DNA from: Desulforamulus profundi
GTDB lineage: Bacteria > Bacillota_B > Desulfotomaculia > Desulfotomaculales > Desulfotomaculaceae
Assembly (NCBI RefSeq): GCF_002607855.1
Contig: NZ_AWQQ01000010.1
Coordinates: forward strand, 1-14,475
Reading direction: 5' to 3'
DNA length: 14,475 bases
Shown: in pieces, positions 7,408-14,475 of the stretch
Numbering within the stretch: the first letter of the stretch is position 1
Layout: every line of letters starts with the position of its first letter
Made by a program: the position numbers and the translations under genes
The notes under the pieces: generated by a model
The model's database searches: none
The model's input: only the letters and a program-made list of their open reading frames with translations
Told to the model about the DNA's origin: nothing

Positions 7408-9255
7408 TTAATCTGTGTGCCGGAGCCGTAAAAGGGGGATTACCTGCCAGTTGTTGGCCAATTCCTGGCCGTACCAGTTCACGGCCAGCTTTCTAGAAAA
7501 ATGGGAATGTACTATTACTCCCAGCGCCTGCTGCAAAACAGCCAGGTTGCATGGGTACTGCCAGACCACATCCGCCGTATCCCCGGACTGAAAACGTTCC
7601 AAAACGGCATAATAGCCATGGGATAAATAAAGAGCTTGTGACCACGACCGCGGGATAATTCCATGGGTTTCCAAGTAAGCCAAAACACCGCTCAGATAAA
7701 AATCGTGCAGCACTACCACACCAGGGTGCTGTTCCAGCAAGCCAAACATGTGCTGATGAAAGGGAGAATTGCCAAAATGGTAAAGCAACCGGTCATACCG
7801 CCAGGCGTTGTCGGCAAACCATGCAGAACTACGTACTGAACAGTTGGCCTTAATCCAGGGATCGGCAACTTCTGGCTGCTCGACAATAACATCAATTTCA
7901 TAATGGCGGCTCAGTTCGGGCAAAAGCTCGGCACTGTAGTCAGCAATGCCGCTCTTTTCCGGCGGCAGGGGAGACACATAGGCAAGGCGGGGCCTGGTGG
8001 GTTTACAACAAAATACTCTTCCCCTGTCCGGCTGTCGAGCCCGCTGCAGGCGCTCAAAGGCGTCCAGTACCCGGCGGGCGGTACTCTCCCAGGAAAACTT
8101 GCCGGCCTGTTCCAAACCGTGCCGCTGCAAATCGGCGCGAAGATCTTCATCTATAAGCACATGCTGCATTTTGGCGGTTATGGAGGCTTCGTCAAAGGGG
8201 TCAAAGAGGGCGTCCGCCCGGCCGATCACTTCCGGCAGGCTGGAGGTATTGGCGCCAATGACTGCCGCCCCGCAAGCCATAGCCTCCAGGGCAGGCAGGC
8301 CAAATCCTTCGTGCCATGAGGGGAAGACAAAAAGCTTGCACAGATTATAAAGGGCAAGTAAATCCTCATCCGGTACAAAACCTGTAAAAACAACCTCGCC
8401 AGCAGCCAGGCCTTGGGAAAGGGCTAGGCGTTCCAGGACGGCTTTGTCAGTCGGCTGAACAGAACAAACAATAGCTAGCTGGTGCGCTTTTCTGATACCT
8501 TCTGGTAACCCGGCATAGGCACGGATTAACCGTTCTATATTTTTGCGATAGTCTATGCCGCCCGTGTACATAACAAATGGCCGCACAAGACCGTAACGCT
8601 GGCACAGGTATTCTGCTCTGTCAGCTGGCAACTGGACCGGGCGAAAGCGCGCATCTGCCGCAGAAGAGATATTGACTACCAATTCTTCCGGCAGGCCGAG
8701 GCAATTAATCCCTTCCCTACGGGATGACTCGGAAATGGCCAGCCATAGGTGTGCCCGGCGCATGTGATCCAGCTTGCGCAGATACCATGCTTCTACTCCT
8801 GGGTTTTGCAGATAGTGCTCCCGGTGCAGCAGTGGAATTAAATCATAGATAGTCACAGCAGTGGGCAGGTTTGTAAAAGTACCAATACTGGTAACGGAGT
8901 CATCTACCAGCCCCTCAAACAGGCTGGATACCCAAACTACATCGGGCTTGAGACTGGCTAAAAAAGCTTCACGCAATCGCTCGGCTGCCTGTCTCCGCCA
9001 GGTGTTGGCGGGCTCTAGTTCCCGTACCGGACCCGGCGCCTGCCAGACCAGTATATTCTCCTGGGGCAGCAAGCCGTCAAAGGCTGCCCGGATTGGCTCA
9101 ACAGTGTCGGGAAAAAGGCCGTTTAAGGCAATGATCACCTCGTGTTCCCCGGCCTGGCGGGCAATAGCTTGCGCCAGAGAAAGCGTGTAGCGTCCTATAC
9201 CACGGTGGCGACTACCAGTTGTTTGCGCCCCTTGTAAATCCAGAACAATCCTCAT
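7408..9255 (-). CDS. fragment A: GT4 module 1 plus acceptor half of module 2
   Basis: This 615-residue frame has the real start of the large glycosyltransferase, ATG 9255, with AAGGAGG upstream and a four-base overlap with the methyltransferase gene. It contains a complete first GT4 module (HRGIGRYTLSL at 18-28, SWHEGFGLPALEAM around 313-326). A second acceptor domain begins near 423 (SPLPPEKSGIADYS) and ends abruptly at RLRHTD after the G run at 7434-7438. As read, module 1 could be an active single enzyme while module 2 would be cut in half. Confidence 0.85.
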   Translation of the reverse strand: MRIVLDLQGAQTTGSRHRGIGRYTLSLAQAIARQAGEHEVIIALNGLFPDTVEPIRAAFDGLLPQENILVWQAPGPVRELEPANTWRRQAAERLREAFLASLKPDVVWVSSLFEGLVDDSVTSIGTFTNLPTAVTIYDLIPLLHREHYLQNPGVEAWYLRKLDHMRRAHLWLAISESSRREGINCLGLPEELVVNISSAADARFRPVQLPADRAEYLCQRYGLVRPFVMYTGGIDYRKNIERLIRAYAGLPEGIRKAHQLAIVCSVQPTDKAVLERLALSQGLAAGEVVFTGFVPDEDLLALYNLCKLFVFPSWHEGFGLPALEAMACGAAVIGANTSSLPEVIGRADALFDPFDEASITAKMQHVLIDEDLRADLQRHGLEQAGKFSWESTARRVLDAFERLQRARQPDRGRVFCCKPTRPRLAYVSPLPPEKSGIADYSAELLPELSRHYEIDVIVEQPEVADPWIKANCSVRSSAWFADNAWRYDRLLYHFGNSPFHQHMFGLLEQHPGVVVLHDFYLSGVLAYLETHGIIPRSWSQALYLSHGYYAVLERFQSGDTADVVWQYPCNLAVLQQALGVIVHSHFSRKLAVNWYGQELANNWQVIPLLRLRHTD

Positions 9256-10481
9256 GCACTTTCCTCCTTATGACAGGACTGAGATCGGCAGGCCAGCAAC
9301 TGCCGGTAGATAGTTCTGGCCGAAACAGGGTAAGAGCTCAGATCTATGCTGCCAGCGGGCGCGGAAGCAGGCGGCATGGACACAGCCACCTGCGCTGATG
9401 CATGCCGGGCCGCCGCAAAGGCGTAAAGGCGGGCCTGCAGGCGGGGCCAGCGGGCTAGCAGCGCTTTCAAGCGGGCCTTTTGCGCCGGGTGTCGGCGCAC
9501 ATACATAAGGCCGACCTCTAAAATACGCCGGACCAGCCGCCGCGGCAGGCTCAACATGGATACAAGTACCTCTTTTACACCGGCGCAAAACTTTCTACGG
9601 TACAAGTTCAACTGACGCAAGGGATAAGTCAGCCGCCAGGACCAGCTGGCATAAACACCCTGCAGTTCTTTGTTCAGGCTGTCCGCCACCGTCCACCAGT
9701 GGTGGGTTTGGCCGTTAAGCTCGTCAATTTTCATTCTGGCAGAGTTTAAATCATTCTCATACTGCTGGATAGTGTTTTCCTGTCTGGAAAGCAGTTTGGT
9801 CTTCTCCCGTTCTGCTGACAATTCCGCTTCCAACTGATGAATTGCTTCAGTAGCTGCATCCCGCTCTCGTATTAACTGCTCAAGCTGTGCCTGCACATGA
9901 GAAGAGCGCTCCCGTTCCACCGCAAGGGCAGTCTCAAGCTTATGAATTTTAGACTTGGAAGAATCGTAGCGCATTGCTAAATTATCGATAGTCAAGCCGT
10001 ACTCTTTTTTGAAGGCGTCGTCAAAAAGTGCCAATTTCTCTTTGTCTGCGTCCTTCTGGGCAACAACGGCATAATCCGGGCTGACGCCGCCGATTATATC
10101 AAAAATATTTAGATCTTCCTTTTTTACAAGCCCTGGCACTTCCTGTAAACGCAAAATCTTTGTACGGGAAAAGCCACAATGTTCCGGCAGGAAACTCAAA
10201 AGCTGTGGCGGTATGGGCCGTTGGTGTGTAGGGTCCAGATAAAAATTTGTGGTGCCTACCAAGATGTTTTCAGGATTTGGGGTCTCCATGATGAGAAGCC
10301 CTGCTGGTTTGAGCACACGCAAGGCCTCCTTTACCAACGTCTGCACAGCATCAAACGGAATGTGCTCCACGAGATGAAAGGCAGAGACGGCCACCTGGCT
10401 TTCATCTGGAAGGGCTTTGAGCGCCTTGATTGCATCCTGCTTCTCCACAGACAATCCGCGCTCGTAACAGGCCTCGAGCAT
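9252..10481 (-). CDS. main open frame of the methyltransferase/coiled-coil protein
   Basis: This 409-residue frame starts inside the methyltransferase domain (MLEACYERGLS) and lacks the SAM-binding glycine loop, so it cannot be a complete enzyme as read. It holds AFHLVEHIPFD, the coiled coil, the SWRLTYPLR motif and the basic C-terminus. The frame has no ribosome binding site at 10481. It ends at TGA 9254-9252, overlapping the next gene. Confidence 0.7.
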   Translation of the reverse strand: MLEACYERGLSVEKQDAIKALKALPDESQVAVSAFHLVEHIPFDAVQTLVKEALRVLKPAGLLIMETPNPENILVGTTNFYLDPTHQRPIPPQLLSFLPEHCGFSRTKILRLQEVPGLVKKEDLNIFDIIGGVSPDYAVVAQKDADKEKLALFDDAFKKEYGLTIDNLAMRYDSSKSKIHKLETALAVERERSSHVQAQLEQLIRERDAATEAIHQLEAELSAEREKTKLLSRQENTIQQYENDLNSARMKIDELNGQTHHWWTVADSLNKELQGVYASWSWRLTYPLRQLNLYRRKFCAGVKEVLVSMLSLPRRLVRRILEVGLMYVRRHPAQKARLKALLARWPRLQARLYAFAAARHASAQVAVSMPPASAPAGSIDLSSYPVSARTIYRQLLACRSQSCHKEESA

Positions 10482-10699
10482 CCCGTCATCAAGATCGACG
10501 CCGTGAGCATTAAACCGGCCTCACTTGCCAGCTCCAGCCACTCCCCGCGACCACAACCCAAATCGAGGGCAGAGCAATCATCATAGATTTGCCTCAGCGG
10601 GAGAATAAAAGGCAGGTAAACGCGCAAGCGCCCCTTTATCAATTCGCGTGAACCGCGATGGCGCTCTTCAAATGCGCGGTAGAAAGTCGTATCACTCAT
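10331..10699 (-). CDS. N-terminal fragment with the SAM-binding loop
   Basis: From ATG 10699 this frame reads MSDTTFYRAFEERHRGSREL and on to LDLGCGRGEWLELASEAG, the SAM-binding motif I. After the break at 10512-10514 it turns into unrelated sequence (LTASILMTG). The start is well supported by GGAGGT at a six-base spacing; an upstream in-frame ATG at 10771 lies inside wzt and is unlikely. Confidence 0.65.
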   Translation of the reverse strand: MSDTTFYRAFEERHRGSRELIKGRLRVYLPFILPLRQIYDDCSALDLGCGRGEWLELASEAGLMLTASILMTGCSRPVTSADCLWRSRMQSRRSKPFQMKARWPSLPFISWSTFRLMLCRRW

Positions 10700-10703
10700 A
10701 ATA

Positions 10704-11939
10704 TTACCTCCGACTGATTTGAAACACTGCATCAAGCCAGCTTGTACCAATAAAATATTTCTTATCTGCATTTATTACATCAAAAACCAAGGCATTATCC
10801 ACCCACTCGTAGTTGTTTTCCAGGTGAGTATCAGAACTAGTAAGAGCATAGGTAAATGAGTATGATCCTGGCCCCAAAGTGCATGTAAAGGGCATGTAAA
10901 ACTCCACTTCTTCCCCCTTTTTTAGGTCGTTTAACACCTGTTCGGTGTGCCAGGTATTTGTACCCCAAACGACATGCCCCGTCCGGTCGCGCAACATATA
11001 ACCCAGCACCAAACGTGGGATATCTTCATTAATGGTCGCCACCAGTTTAACTACCAACCTTTGTCCTACTCTGGCTATTTCTACAGGCTCTTGCGTCATT
11101 TCATCCAGTAAAACCAGACTTTTTATTTTAGCTTGAAAGTTACCCGACCGTGTTACAAACCAACCGTTTTTTTGCCGCTTCTGCTCCACGCTAAGCCTAG
11201 CATTTTCTTTCTCAGCAATCATAGCGTTGTAATAATCCACCACTTCGTCAGGAGGGCCGTCTTTAAGAATCTTTCCTTTATCCAGTAATATAACCCGGTC
11301 ACACAATGCCCTCACGTCACCCATGCTGTGGGTGACTAACAAAATGGAAGTTCCTTCTTCCTTGAACTTACGTATTTTATCAAAGCTTTTGTGCTGAAAG
11401 TAACTGTCCCCCACCGACAGCACTTCATCCACAATCAGTACATCGGGCCGTACAGCCGTAGCCACAGAAAAGGCAAGGCGTGCCTGCATGCCGCTGGAGT
11501 ATACGCGAAGCGGTTGATCGAAGAATTCGCCCAGTTCGGAGAAATCCTCAATAGCAGGAATTATCTCATCAATTTGTCTTGTAGACAAGCCCATTAAGCC
11601 ACCAGCCAGGTAGACATTCTGACGGCCGGTGAATTCTGGATTAAAACCCAAACCCAGTTCAAGAATAGCGCTGATGCGTCCAAGTACGGCAATATTGCCT
11701 GTGGTAGGACGCACAGTGCCGGTAATGAGCTTTAGCAGGGTGCTTTTGCCTGCCCCATTCTGCCCGATAAGAGCAAGGGCCTCCCCTGCACGCAATGTAA
11801 AAGAGACATCTTTGACTGCCCAGTATTCGTGCTGGGGGCTTACAGGTATTCCGAACCATCGCATATAACGCAACAGGTTGGAACGATAGGAGGCATAACA
11901 TTTACCAAGCTTTTGCACATTAAGAATAGTACTACTCAT
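10704..11939 (-). CDS. wzt: ABC transporter ATPase with C-terminal sugar-binding domain, Wzt type
   Basis: This protein powers export of a lipid-linked polysaccharide through Wzm. From ATG 11939 (411 residues) it has Walker A GQNGAGKST (59-67), the signature YSSGMQARLAFS (147-158), Walker B VLIVDEVL (167-174) and the H-loop VTHS (202-205). Residues about 265-411 form an extra beta-rich domain like the carbohydrate-binding domain of Wzt proteins that recognise a capped chain end. The start overlaps the wzm stop as ATGA; the longer frame upstream (to 12026) lies inside wzm and is rejected. A capped-glycan mode fits the next gene, a likely terminator enzyme. Confidence 0.93.
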   Translation of the reverse strand: MSSTILNVQKLGKCYASYRSNLLRYMRWFGIPVSPQHEYWAVKDVSFTLRAGEALALIGQNGAGKSTLLKLITGTVRPTTGNIAVLGRISAILELGLGFNPEFTGRQNVYLAGGLMGLSTRQIDEIIPAIEDFSELGEFFDQPLRVYSSGMQARLAFSVATAVRPDVLIVDEVLSVGDSYFQHKSFDKIRKFKEEGTSILLVTHSMGDVRALCDRVILLDKGKILKDGPPDEVVDYYNAMIAEKENARLSVEQKRQKNGWFVTRSGNFQAKIKSLVLLDEMTQEPVEIARVGQRLVVKLVATINEDIPRLVLGYMLRDRTGHVVWGTNTWHTEQVLNDLKKGEEVEFYMPFTCTLGPGSYSFTYALTSSDTHLENNYEWVDNALVFDVINADKKYFIGTSWLDAVFQISRR

Positions 11940-12757
11940 AGGACATCCACCATTTCCGGGCTGGCCTTGCGAAACAGCACAAAAGAGAGCATAAACAGTG
12001 CTATAGCAAAAATGGCAGGCAGCCATAATGTGCTAAAGTCGGGCCAACGGTTATAAAGCAAAGCATCCTGGTATACCCGCACCAGCGGCACCATCGGGTT
12101 TATATCAGCCAGCCAGCGCAGGTTTTGCGGTATAATTTCATATGGATACACCACAGGAGTCAGCCAAAACCAGATCTGCATTAAAACACTCATAACCTGC
12201 CCGACATCACGGGTAAAGACATTAAATATACCGAGCATAACACCCAGGCCGAAGGCAAAAACAGAGATCAGCAATATGCCCAGCGGAATAATGAGCCACG
12301 CTATCCCGGGGTAATGCCCGAAGAAGAGAAATACAAAGGCAATGGCTAGCAAAAGCAAAGCGTGATTGAGTAATGCGCTGCCCCAGACAATCACTGGCAA
12401 GCACAGGCGGGGAAAGGATATTTTCTTAAGCATACTGCTGTACTCAATAAAAATATTCAGACAGCGGTTCAGAATTTCGCTGAACAAGCCCCATGCGGCT
12501 GTACCGGCCATCAGGTAAATGGGGTAGGCTGCTTTGTTTTCAATGTGGGGCAGTTTAGCGCCAAGCACTTCAGCCAGCACCAGGGCAAAGATGGTGGCTT
12601 GGGCCAAAGGATGCAGGATAAACCAGAGTGCGCCCAGACGGGAACGGGCAAAACGGGCTTTGAGCTCGCCGCGTATAGATGACAGGATAAAATGGCGGTA
12701 ATGCCACAAAGCCAGAATCATATTTTTCATTTCTTTATTAATTCCCTCATCTTTCAC
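11936..12757 (-). CDS. wzm: ABC transporter permease, Wzm type
   Basis: This is the membrane half of the polysaccharide exporter. After RYRHFIL-like N-terminal residues and ELKARFARSRLGALWF it has about six hydrophobic segments and the family-typical PVVYPYEIIP loop and INPMVPLVR near the end. The start is unclear. GTG 12757 has no Shine-Dalgarno, and ATG 12730 (264 residues) is a better length. ATG 12750 has AGGTG four bases upstream but reads into a stop unless one A is added in the AAA at 12731-12733, which would give MRELIKKMKNM. It lies just after manB and overlaps wzt by four bases. Confidence 0.92.
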   Translation of the reverse strand: MKDEGINKEMKNMILALWHYRHFILSSIRGELKARFARSRLGALWFILHPLAQATIFALVLAEVLGAKLPHIENKAAYPIYLMAGTAAWGLFSEILNRCLNIFIEYSSMLKKISFPRLCLPVIVWGSALLNHALLLLAIAFVFLFFGHYPGIAWLIIPLGILLISVFAFGLGVMLGIFNVFTRDVGQVMSVLMQIWFWLTPVVYPYEIIPQNLRWLADINPMVPLVRVYQDALLYNRWPDFSTLWLPAIFAIALFMLSFVLFRKASPEMVDVL

Positions 12758-12762
12758 CTGAT

Positions 12763-14127
12763 TTACATACTGTCGATTACAGTCAGTAATTCCTTGGTCT
12801 TTCTATCCAATAGTTCCTGGTCAGCGCGGGTCTCTACATTTAAGCGAAGCAGCGGCTCGGTGTTGGACATGCGTAAATTAAAGCGCCACCGGTCTTGTTC
12901 CACACTTAAACCATCGGTACGGTCAATCCGGCCGCCCGAGGAAAACTGTTTTTCTACCGCTTCCATGACTTTAGAGGGGTTCTGGACTCGGCGATTTATC
13001 TCTCCGCTGCAGGGAAAGCGTTTCATTCGCTCACCAATCAGTTCTGACAATTTTTTACCCTCCCGACACATGGCCTCTAAAATAAGTAACCAGGGAATCA
13101 TACCGCTGTCGCAGTAGGCAAAATCCCGGAAATAGTGATGGGCTGACATTTCGCCGCCGTAAACGGCATTTTCCAAGCGCATGCGCTCTTTAATGAAAGC
13201 ATGACCTGTTTTGCTCTGAACCGGGATACCTCCCGCCTCCCGGACCATCTCAATGGTATTCCAGGTAAGCCGTGGGTCGTGTATTATTTTGGCCCCCGGG
13301 AAACGCCTTAAAAAAGCCTGAGCCAGGAAGCCAACTATATAATATCCTTCAATAAAATTACCCTGCTCATCGAAAAGAAAGCAGCGGTCAAAATCGCCAT
13401 CCCATGCGATACCCACATCTGCTCCGGCGTCCAGTACCACTTTAGCGGTGGCTTCCCTGTTTTCCGGTAAAAGGGGGTTGGGAATCCCGTTGGGAAAACT
13501 GCCATCCGGTTGATAATTTACCTTAATTAGTTCGAAAGGCAGATAATCCTCCAAGGCATCCAAAACCTGACCGGCACATCCGTTTCCCGGGTTCACCACA
13601 ACTTTCAGTTTTTTTAAAACTGATAAATCTACAAAGGAAAGGAGTTTATTAATATAATCAGGCATACTGTCACGGTATGTAAGCTGTCCTTTTGTTTTAA
13701 CTCCTCTATCGGCAATACTGCCGGTTATTACTTTTTCCTCCAATTCCCGCAGACCACTGTCACCACTGATTGGTTTTGCTTCCTCCCGGACCAACTTCAT
13801 TCCGTTATAATCCATCGGGTTGTGGCTGGCGGTAACCATGATGCCCCCATTCAGACCATAGTGGGAGGCAGCAAAATAAATTTGTTCCGTTCCACACAGT
13901 CCAATATCTACAACATTGCACCCAGCATCAATGAGTCCTTCTGTCAAAGCTTTGGTAAGGGCGAGGCTGGTTTGCCGCACATCTCTGCCAACTGCCACTT
14001 CAGAGGCTTTAAATAACTCGGCATAAGCCCGGCCTATGCGATAAGCTAAATCTTCATTTAATTCTTCGGGTACACGTCCCCGGATGTCATATGCCTTGAA
14101 AGCCCTGCGCGAATACTCTATTGTCAT
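12763..14127 (-). CDS. manB: phosphomannomutase/phosphoglucomutase
   Basis: This enzyme interconverts hexose 6-phosphate and 1-phosphate; here it probably makes mannose-1-phosphate for GDP-mannose. The 454-residue protein is full length for the alpha-D-phosphohexomutase family: the phosphoserine loop TASHNP (99-104, S101), the metal loop DGDFDR (243-248), the sugar loop GEMSAHH (325-331) and the phosphate loop RMSNTEP (419-425). The start ATG 14127 has AAAGGAG ten bases upstream. It is the first gene of the polysaccharide run. The matching mannose-1-phosphate guanylyltransferase is not in the window. Algc-type enzymes act on both glucose and mannose, so strict specificity is not shown. Confidence 0.93.
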   Translation of the reverse strand: MTIEYSRRAFKAYDIRGRVPEELNEDLAYRIGRAYAELFKASEVAVGRDVRQTSLALTKALTEGLIDAGCNVVDIGLCGTEQIYFAASHYGLNGGIMVTASHNPMDYNGMKLVREEAKPISGDSGLRELEEKVITGSIADRGVKTKGQLTYRDSMPDYINKLLSFVDLSVLKKLKVVVNPGNGCAGQVLDALEDYLPFELIKVNYQPDGSFPNGIPNPLLPENREATAKVVLDAGADVGIAWDGDFDRCFLFDEQGNFIEGYYIVGFLAQAFLRRFPGAKIIHDPRLTWNTIEMVREAGGIPVQSKTGHAFIKERMRLENAVYGGEMSAHHYFRDFAYCDSGMIPWLLILEAMCREGKKLSELIGERMKRFPCSGEINRRVQNPSKVMEAVEKQFSSGGRIDRTDGLSVEQDRWRFNLRMSNTEPLLRLNVETRADQELLDRKTKELLTVIDSM

Positions 14128-14163
14128 GTTTGTGATACTCCTTTCGCCGGTGCTTTGATGAAT

Positions 14164-14277
14164 TCATTGCCAAAAATCATTATTAAATTCTTTGTACTTC
14201 GTCGTTACAAACTCTTTGATCTCCATTTCAAATCGTTCTTTTGCAAATCGTTTGGCGTTGGCGGTTATTATTTCTGG
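14164..14277 (-). pseudogene. C-terminal remnant of an unknown protein
   Basis: A 37-codon open frame ends at TGA 14166-14164. It has coding-like, charged composition with RFAKERFEMEIKEF and YKEFNNDFWQ. Immediately upstream are two in-frame stops (14283-14278), so no start exists. It looks like the tail of a gene, perhaps a transposase, whose front was lost or frameshifted. I do not recognise the family. Confidence 0.3.
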
Positions 14278-14367
14278 TCACTAGCGTTGCATAAATAAAT
14301 TTCCAAAATGTCAATATCTAAAATTCTAGAAAAAAACCAATAAATCATTGTTTTTCCAGCAATATCC

Positions 14368-14396
14368 TGTAAAAATGATTAAAATCTCCTTATAAT
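14368..14396 (+). promoter_or_regulatory. promoter candidate for the right-edge gene
   Basis: TATAAT (14391-14396) is a perfect -10 box, with the weak -35 TGTAAA (14368-14373) at a 17-base spacing. A second -10-like TATAAC lies at 14402-14407. The downstream gene starts about 50 bases later. Confidence 0.4.
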
Positions 14397-14448
14397 TGAG
14401 GTATAACAGGTAGTCCTGTCCATAATCTCAAAAATAAGGAGACATCGC

Positions 14449-14475
14449 ATGGACAAGGATACCAATAAATCCACA
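14449..14475 (+). CDS. start of a divergent gene, cut by the window edge
   Basis: ATG 14449 follows AAGGAG at a seven-base spacing and opens MDKDTNKST before the window ends. Only nine codons are visible, so no function can be assigned. The AT-rich flank and the adjacent gene remnant make an insertion-sequence transposase plausible, but this is a guess. Confidence 0.5.

Larger units (their letters stand above)
5503..9255 (-). pseudogene. three-module GT4 glycosyltransferase, about 1,251 residues, interrupted at three sites
   Basis: Four consecutive frames form one protein once single bases are restored at 7434-7438, 6998-7004 and 6434-6439. The total is then 3,756 bases, exactly 1,252 codons with the stop. 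Module 1 (about 1-400) has HRGIGRYTLSL and EX7E (E316, E324). Module 2 (about 423-830) opens with LAYVSPLPPEKSGIADYS and has RGETSAAVLD near its end. Module 3 (about 850-1251) has KSGIQRVVRS, VGTVEPRKG and an EX7E in GEGFGLPLIE. Multi-module GT4 proteins such as WbdA build polymannan O-antigens, and WsaE is a multi-domain S-layer glycan enzyme. ATG 9255 overlaps the upstream stop as ATGA and has AAGGAGG before it. Donor and linkages are not readable from sequence. Sequencing undercalls are the simplest cause of the breaks. Confidence 0.8.
9252..10699 (-). pseudogene. methyltransferase/coiled-coil protein, WbdD-like chain terminator, one frame break
   Basis: Restoring one base at 10512-10514 gives 1,449 bases, exactly 483 codons. 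Residues 1-215 are a class I SAM methyltransferase with ALDLGCGRGEW (44-54), HGVDLDDG (66-73) and the segment LLIMETPNP. Residues about 245-345 are a coiled coil rich in E, K, R, Q and L. Then come SWSWRLTYPLR (about 352-362) and a basic, amphipathic C-terminus suited to membrane contact. WbdD-type proteins cap the growing glycan and use the coiled coil to set chain length. Here no kinase domain is seen, so capping would be methylation only. The start ATG 10699 has GGAGGT six bases upstream, four bases after the wzt stop. The role is inferred from architecture and position. Confidence 0.75.
14128..14448. other. intergenic region upstream of manB
   Basis: This 321-base stretch holds the manB ribosome binding site, a short minus-strand remnant frame (14164-14277), an AT-rich block (about 14285-14345) and a plus-strand promoter candidate. 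I see no convincing -35/-10 pair for manB. The manB operon promoter may be weak, or the true upstream region may have been displaced by the element at the right edge. Confidence 0.5.

Noticed and set aside
6434..7438. Programmed -1 frameshifting within the large glycosyltransferase
   Set aside because: None of its three breaks forms a phase-correct X XXY YYZ heptamer, so missing bases are the better explanation there.
7903..8319. 138-residue plus-strand open frame, with others at 7997-8350 and 5948-6343
   Set aside because: These are antisense shadows of the GC-richer glycosyltransferase gene, with no Shine-Dalgarno and no family features.
10700..10771. N-terminal extension of the methyltransferase
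   Set aside because: It lies inside the wzt 3' end; ATG 10699 has GGAGGT at a six-base spacing.
11940..12026. N-terminal extension of wzt
   Set aside because: The extra 29 residues lie inside wzm and resemble no ABC ATPase; ATG 11939 overlaps the wzm stop as ATGA and gives the normal start.

Overview
The window reads as a chromosomal segment of an anaerobic, spore-former-type Firmicute; the Peptococcaceae (Pelotomaculum/Desulfotomaculum-like) are my best guess. The grounds are strong Shine-Dalgarno sites, GTG/TTG starts, tightly overlapping operon junctions and the flavour of the proteins. This is an inference from style, not a database match. Nearly everything is on the minus strand, so transcription runs from right to left.

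Layout. (1) Positions 1-1531 are visibly AT-rich accessory DNA. They hold a ribbon-helix-helix antitoxin-like gene that runs off the left edge, with its own promoter and a palindromic operator. Next to it is a HEPN/MNT (minimal nucleotidyltransferase) gene pair with its own promoter. Two copies of a short AGTGCCAGGC repeat flank the pair. (2) Positions 1532-14127 are a polysaccharide operon. In transcription order it encodes a phosphomannomutase, ABC exporter permease Wzm, ATPase Wzt with a C-terminal sugar-binding-type domain, a methyltransferase/coiled-coil protein, a roughly 1,251-residue protein with three GT4 glycosyltransferase modules, GDP-mannose 4,6-dehydratase, a GDP-6-deoxy-4-keto-mannose reductase-like SDR, a single-domain GT4 glycosyltransferase, and an adenylylsulfate kinase. 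(3) Positions 14128-14475 hold a gene remnant and the start of a divergent plus-strand gene, possibly the edge of an insertion sequence.

How the genes fit together. ManB makes mannose-1-P. A guanylyltransferase not in this window would make GDP-mannose, which Gmd and the reductase convert to GDP-6-deoxymannose, most simply GDP-D-rhamnose. Up to four GT4 modules would build the chain. The methyltransferase/coiled-coil protein resembles the terminators that cap and measure ABC-exported glycans, and Wzm/Wzt would export the capped chain. The whole resembles the A-band (common antigen) D-rhamnan logic of Pseudomonas and the S-layer glycan clusters of Geobacillus and Aneurinibacillus, but with a different gene architecture.

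The main caution is reading-frame integrity. Five genes are interrupted at eight places, and every break is repaired by adding back one base, usually in a homopolymer. Once repaired, three genes with complete ends have lengths that are whole codons and overlap their neighbour as ATGA, or start at a perfect Shine-Dalgarno. The uniform one-base-loss pattern points to sequencing undercalls more than gene decay. Two of the eight sites also form phase-correct -1 slippery heptamers, so recoding cannot be excluded there.
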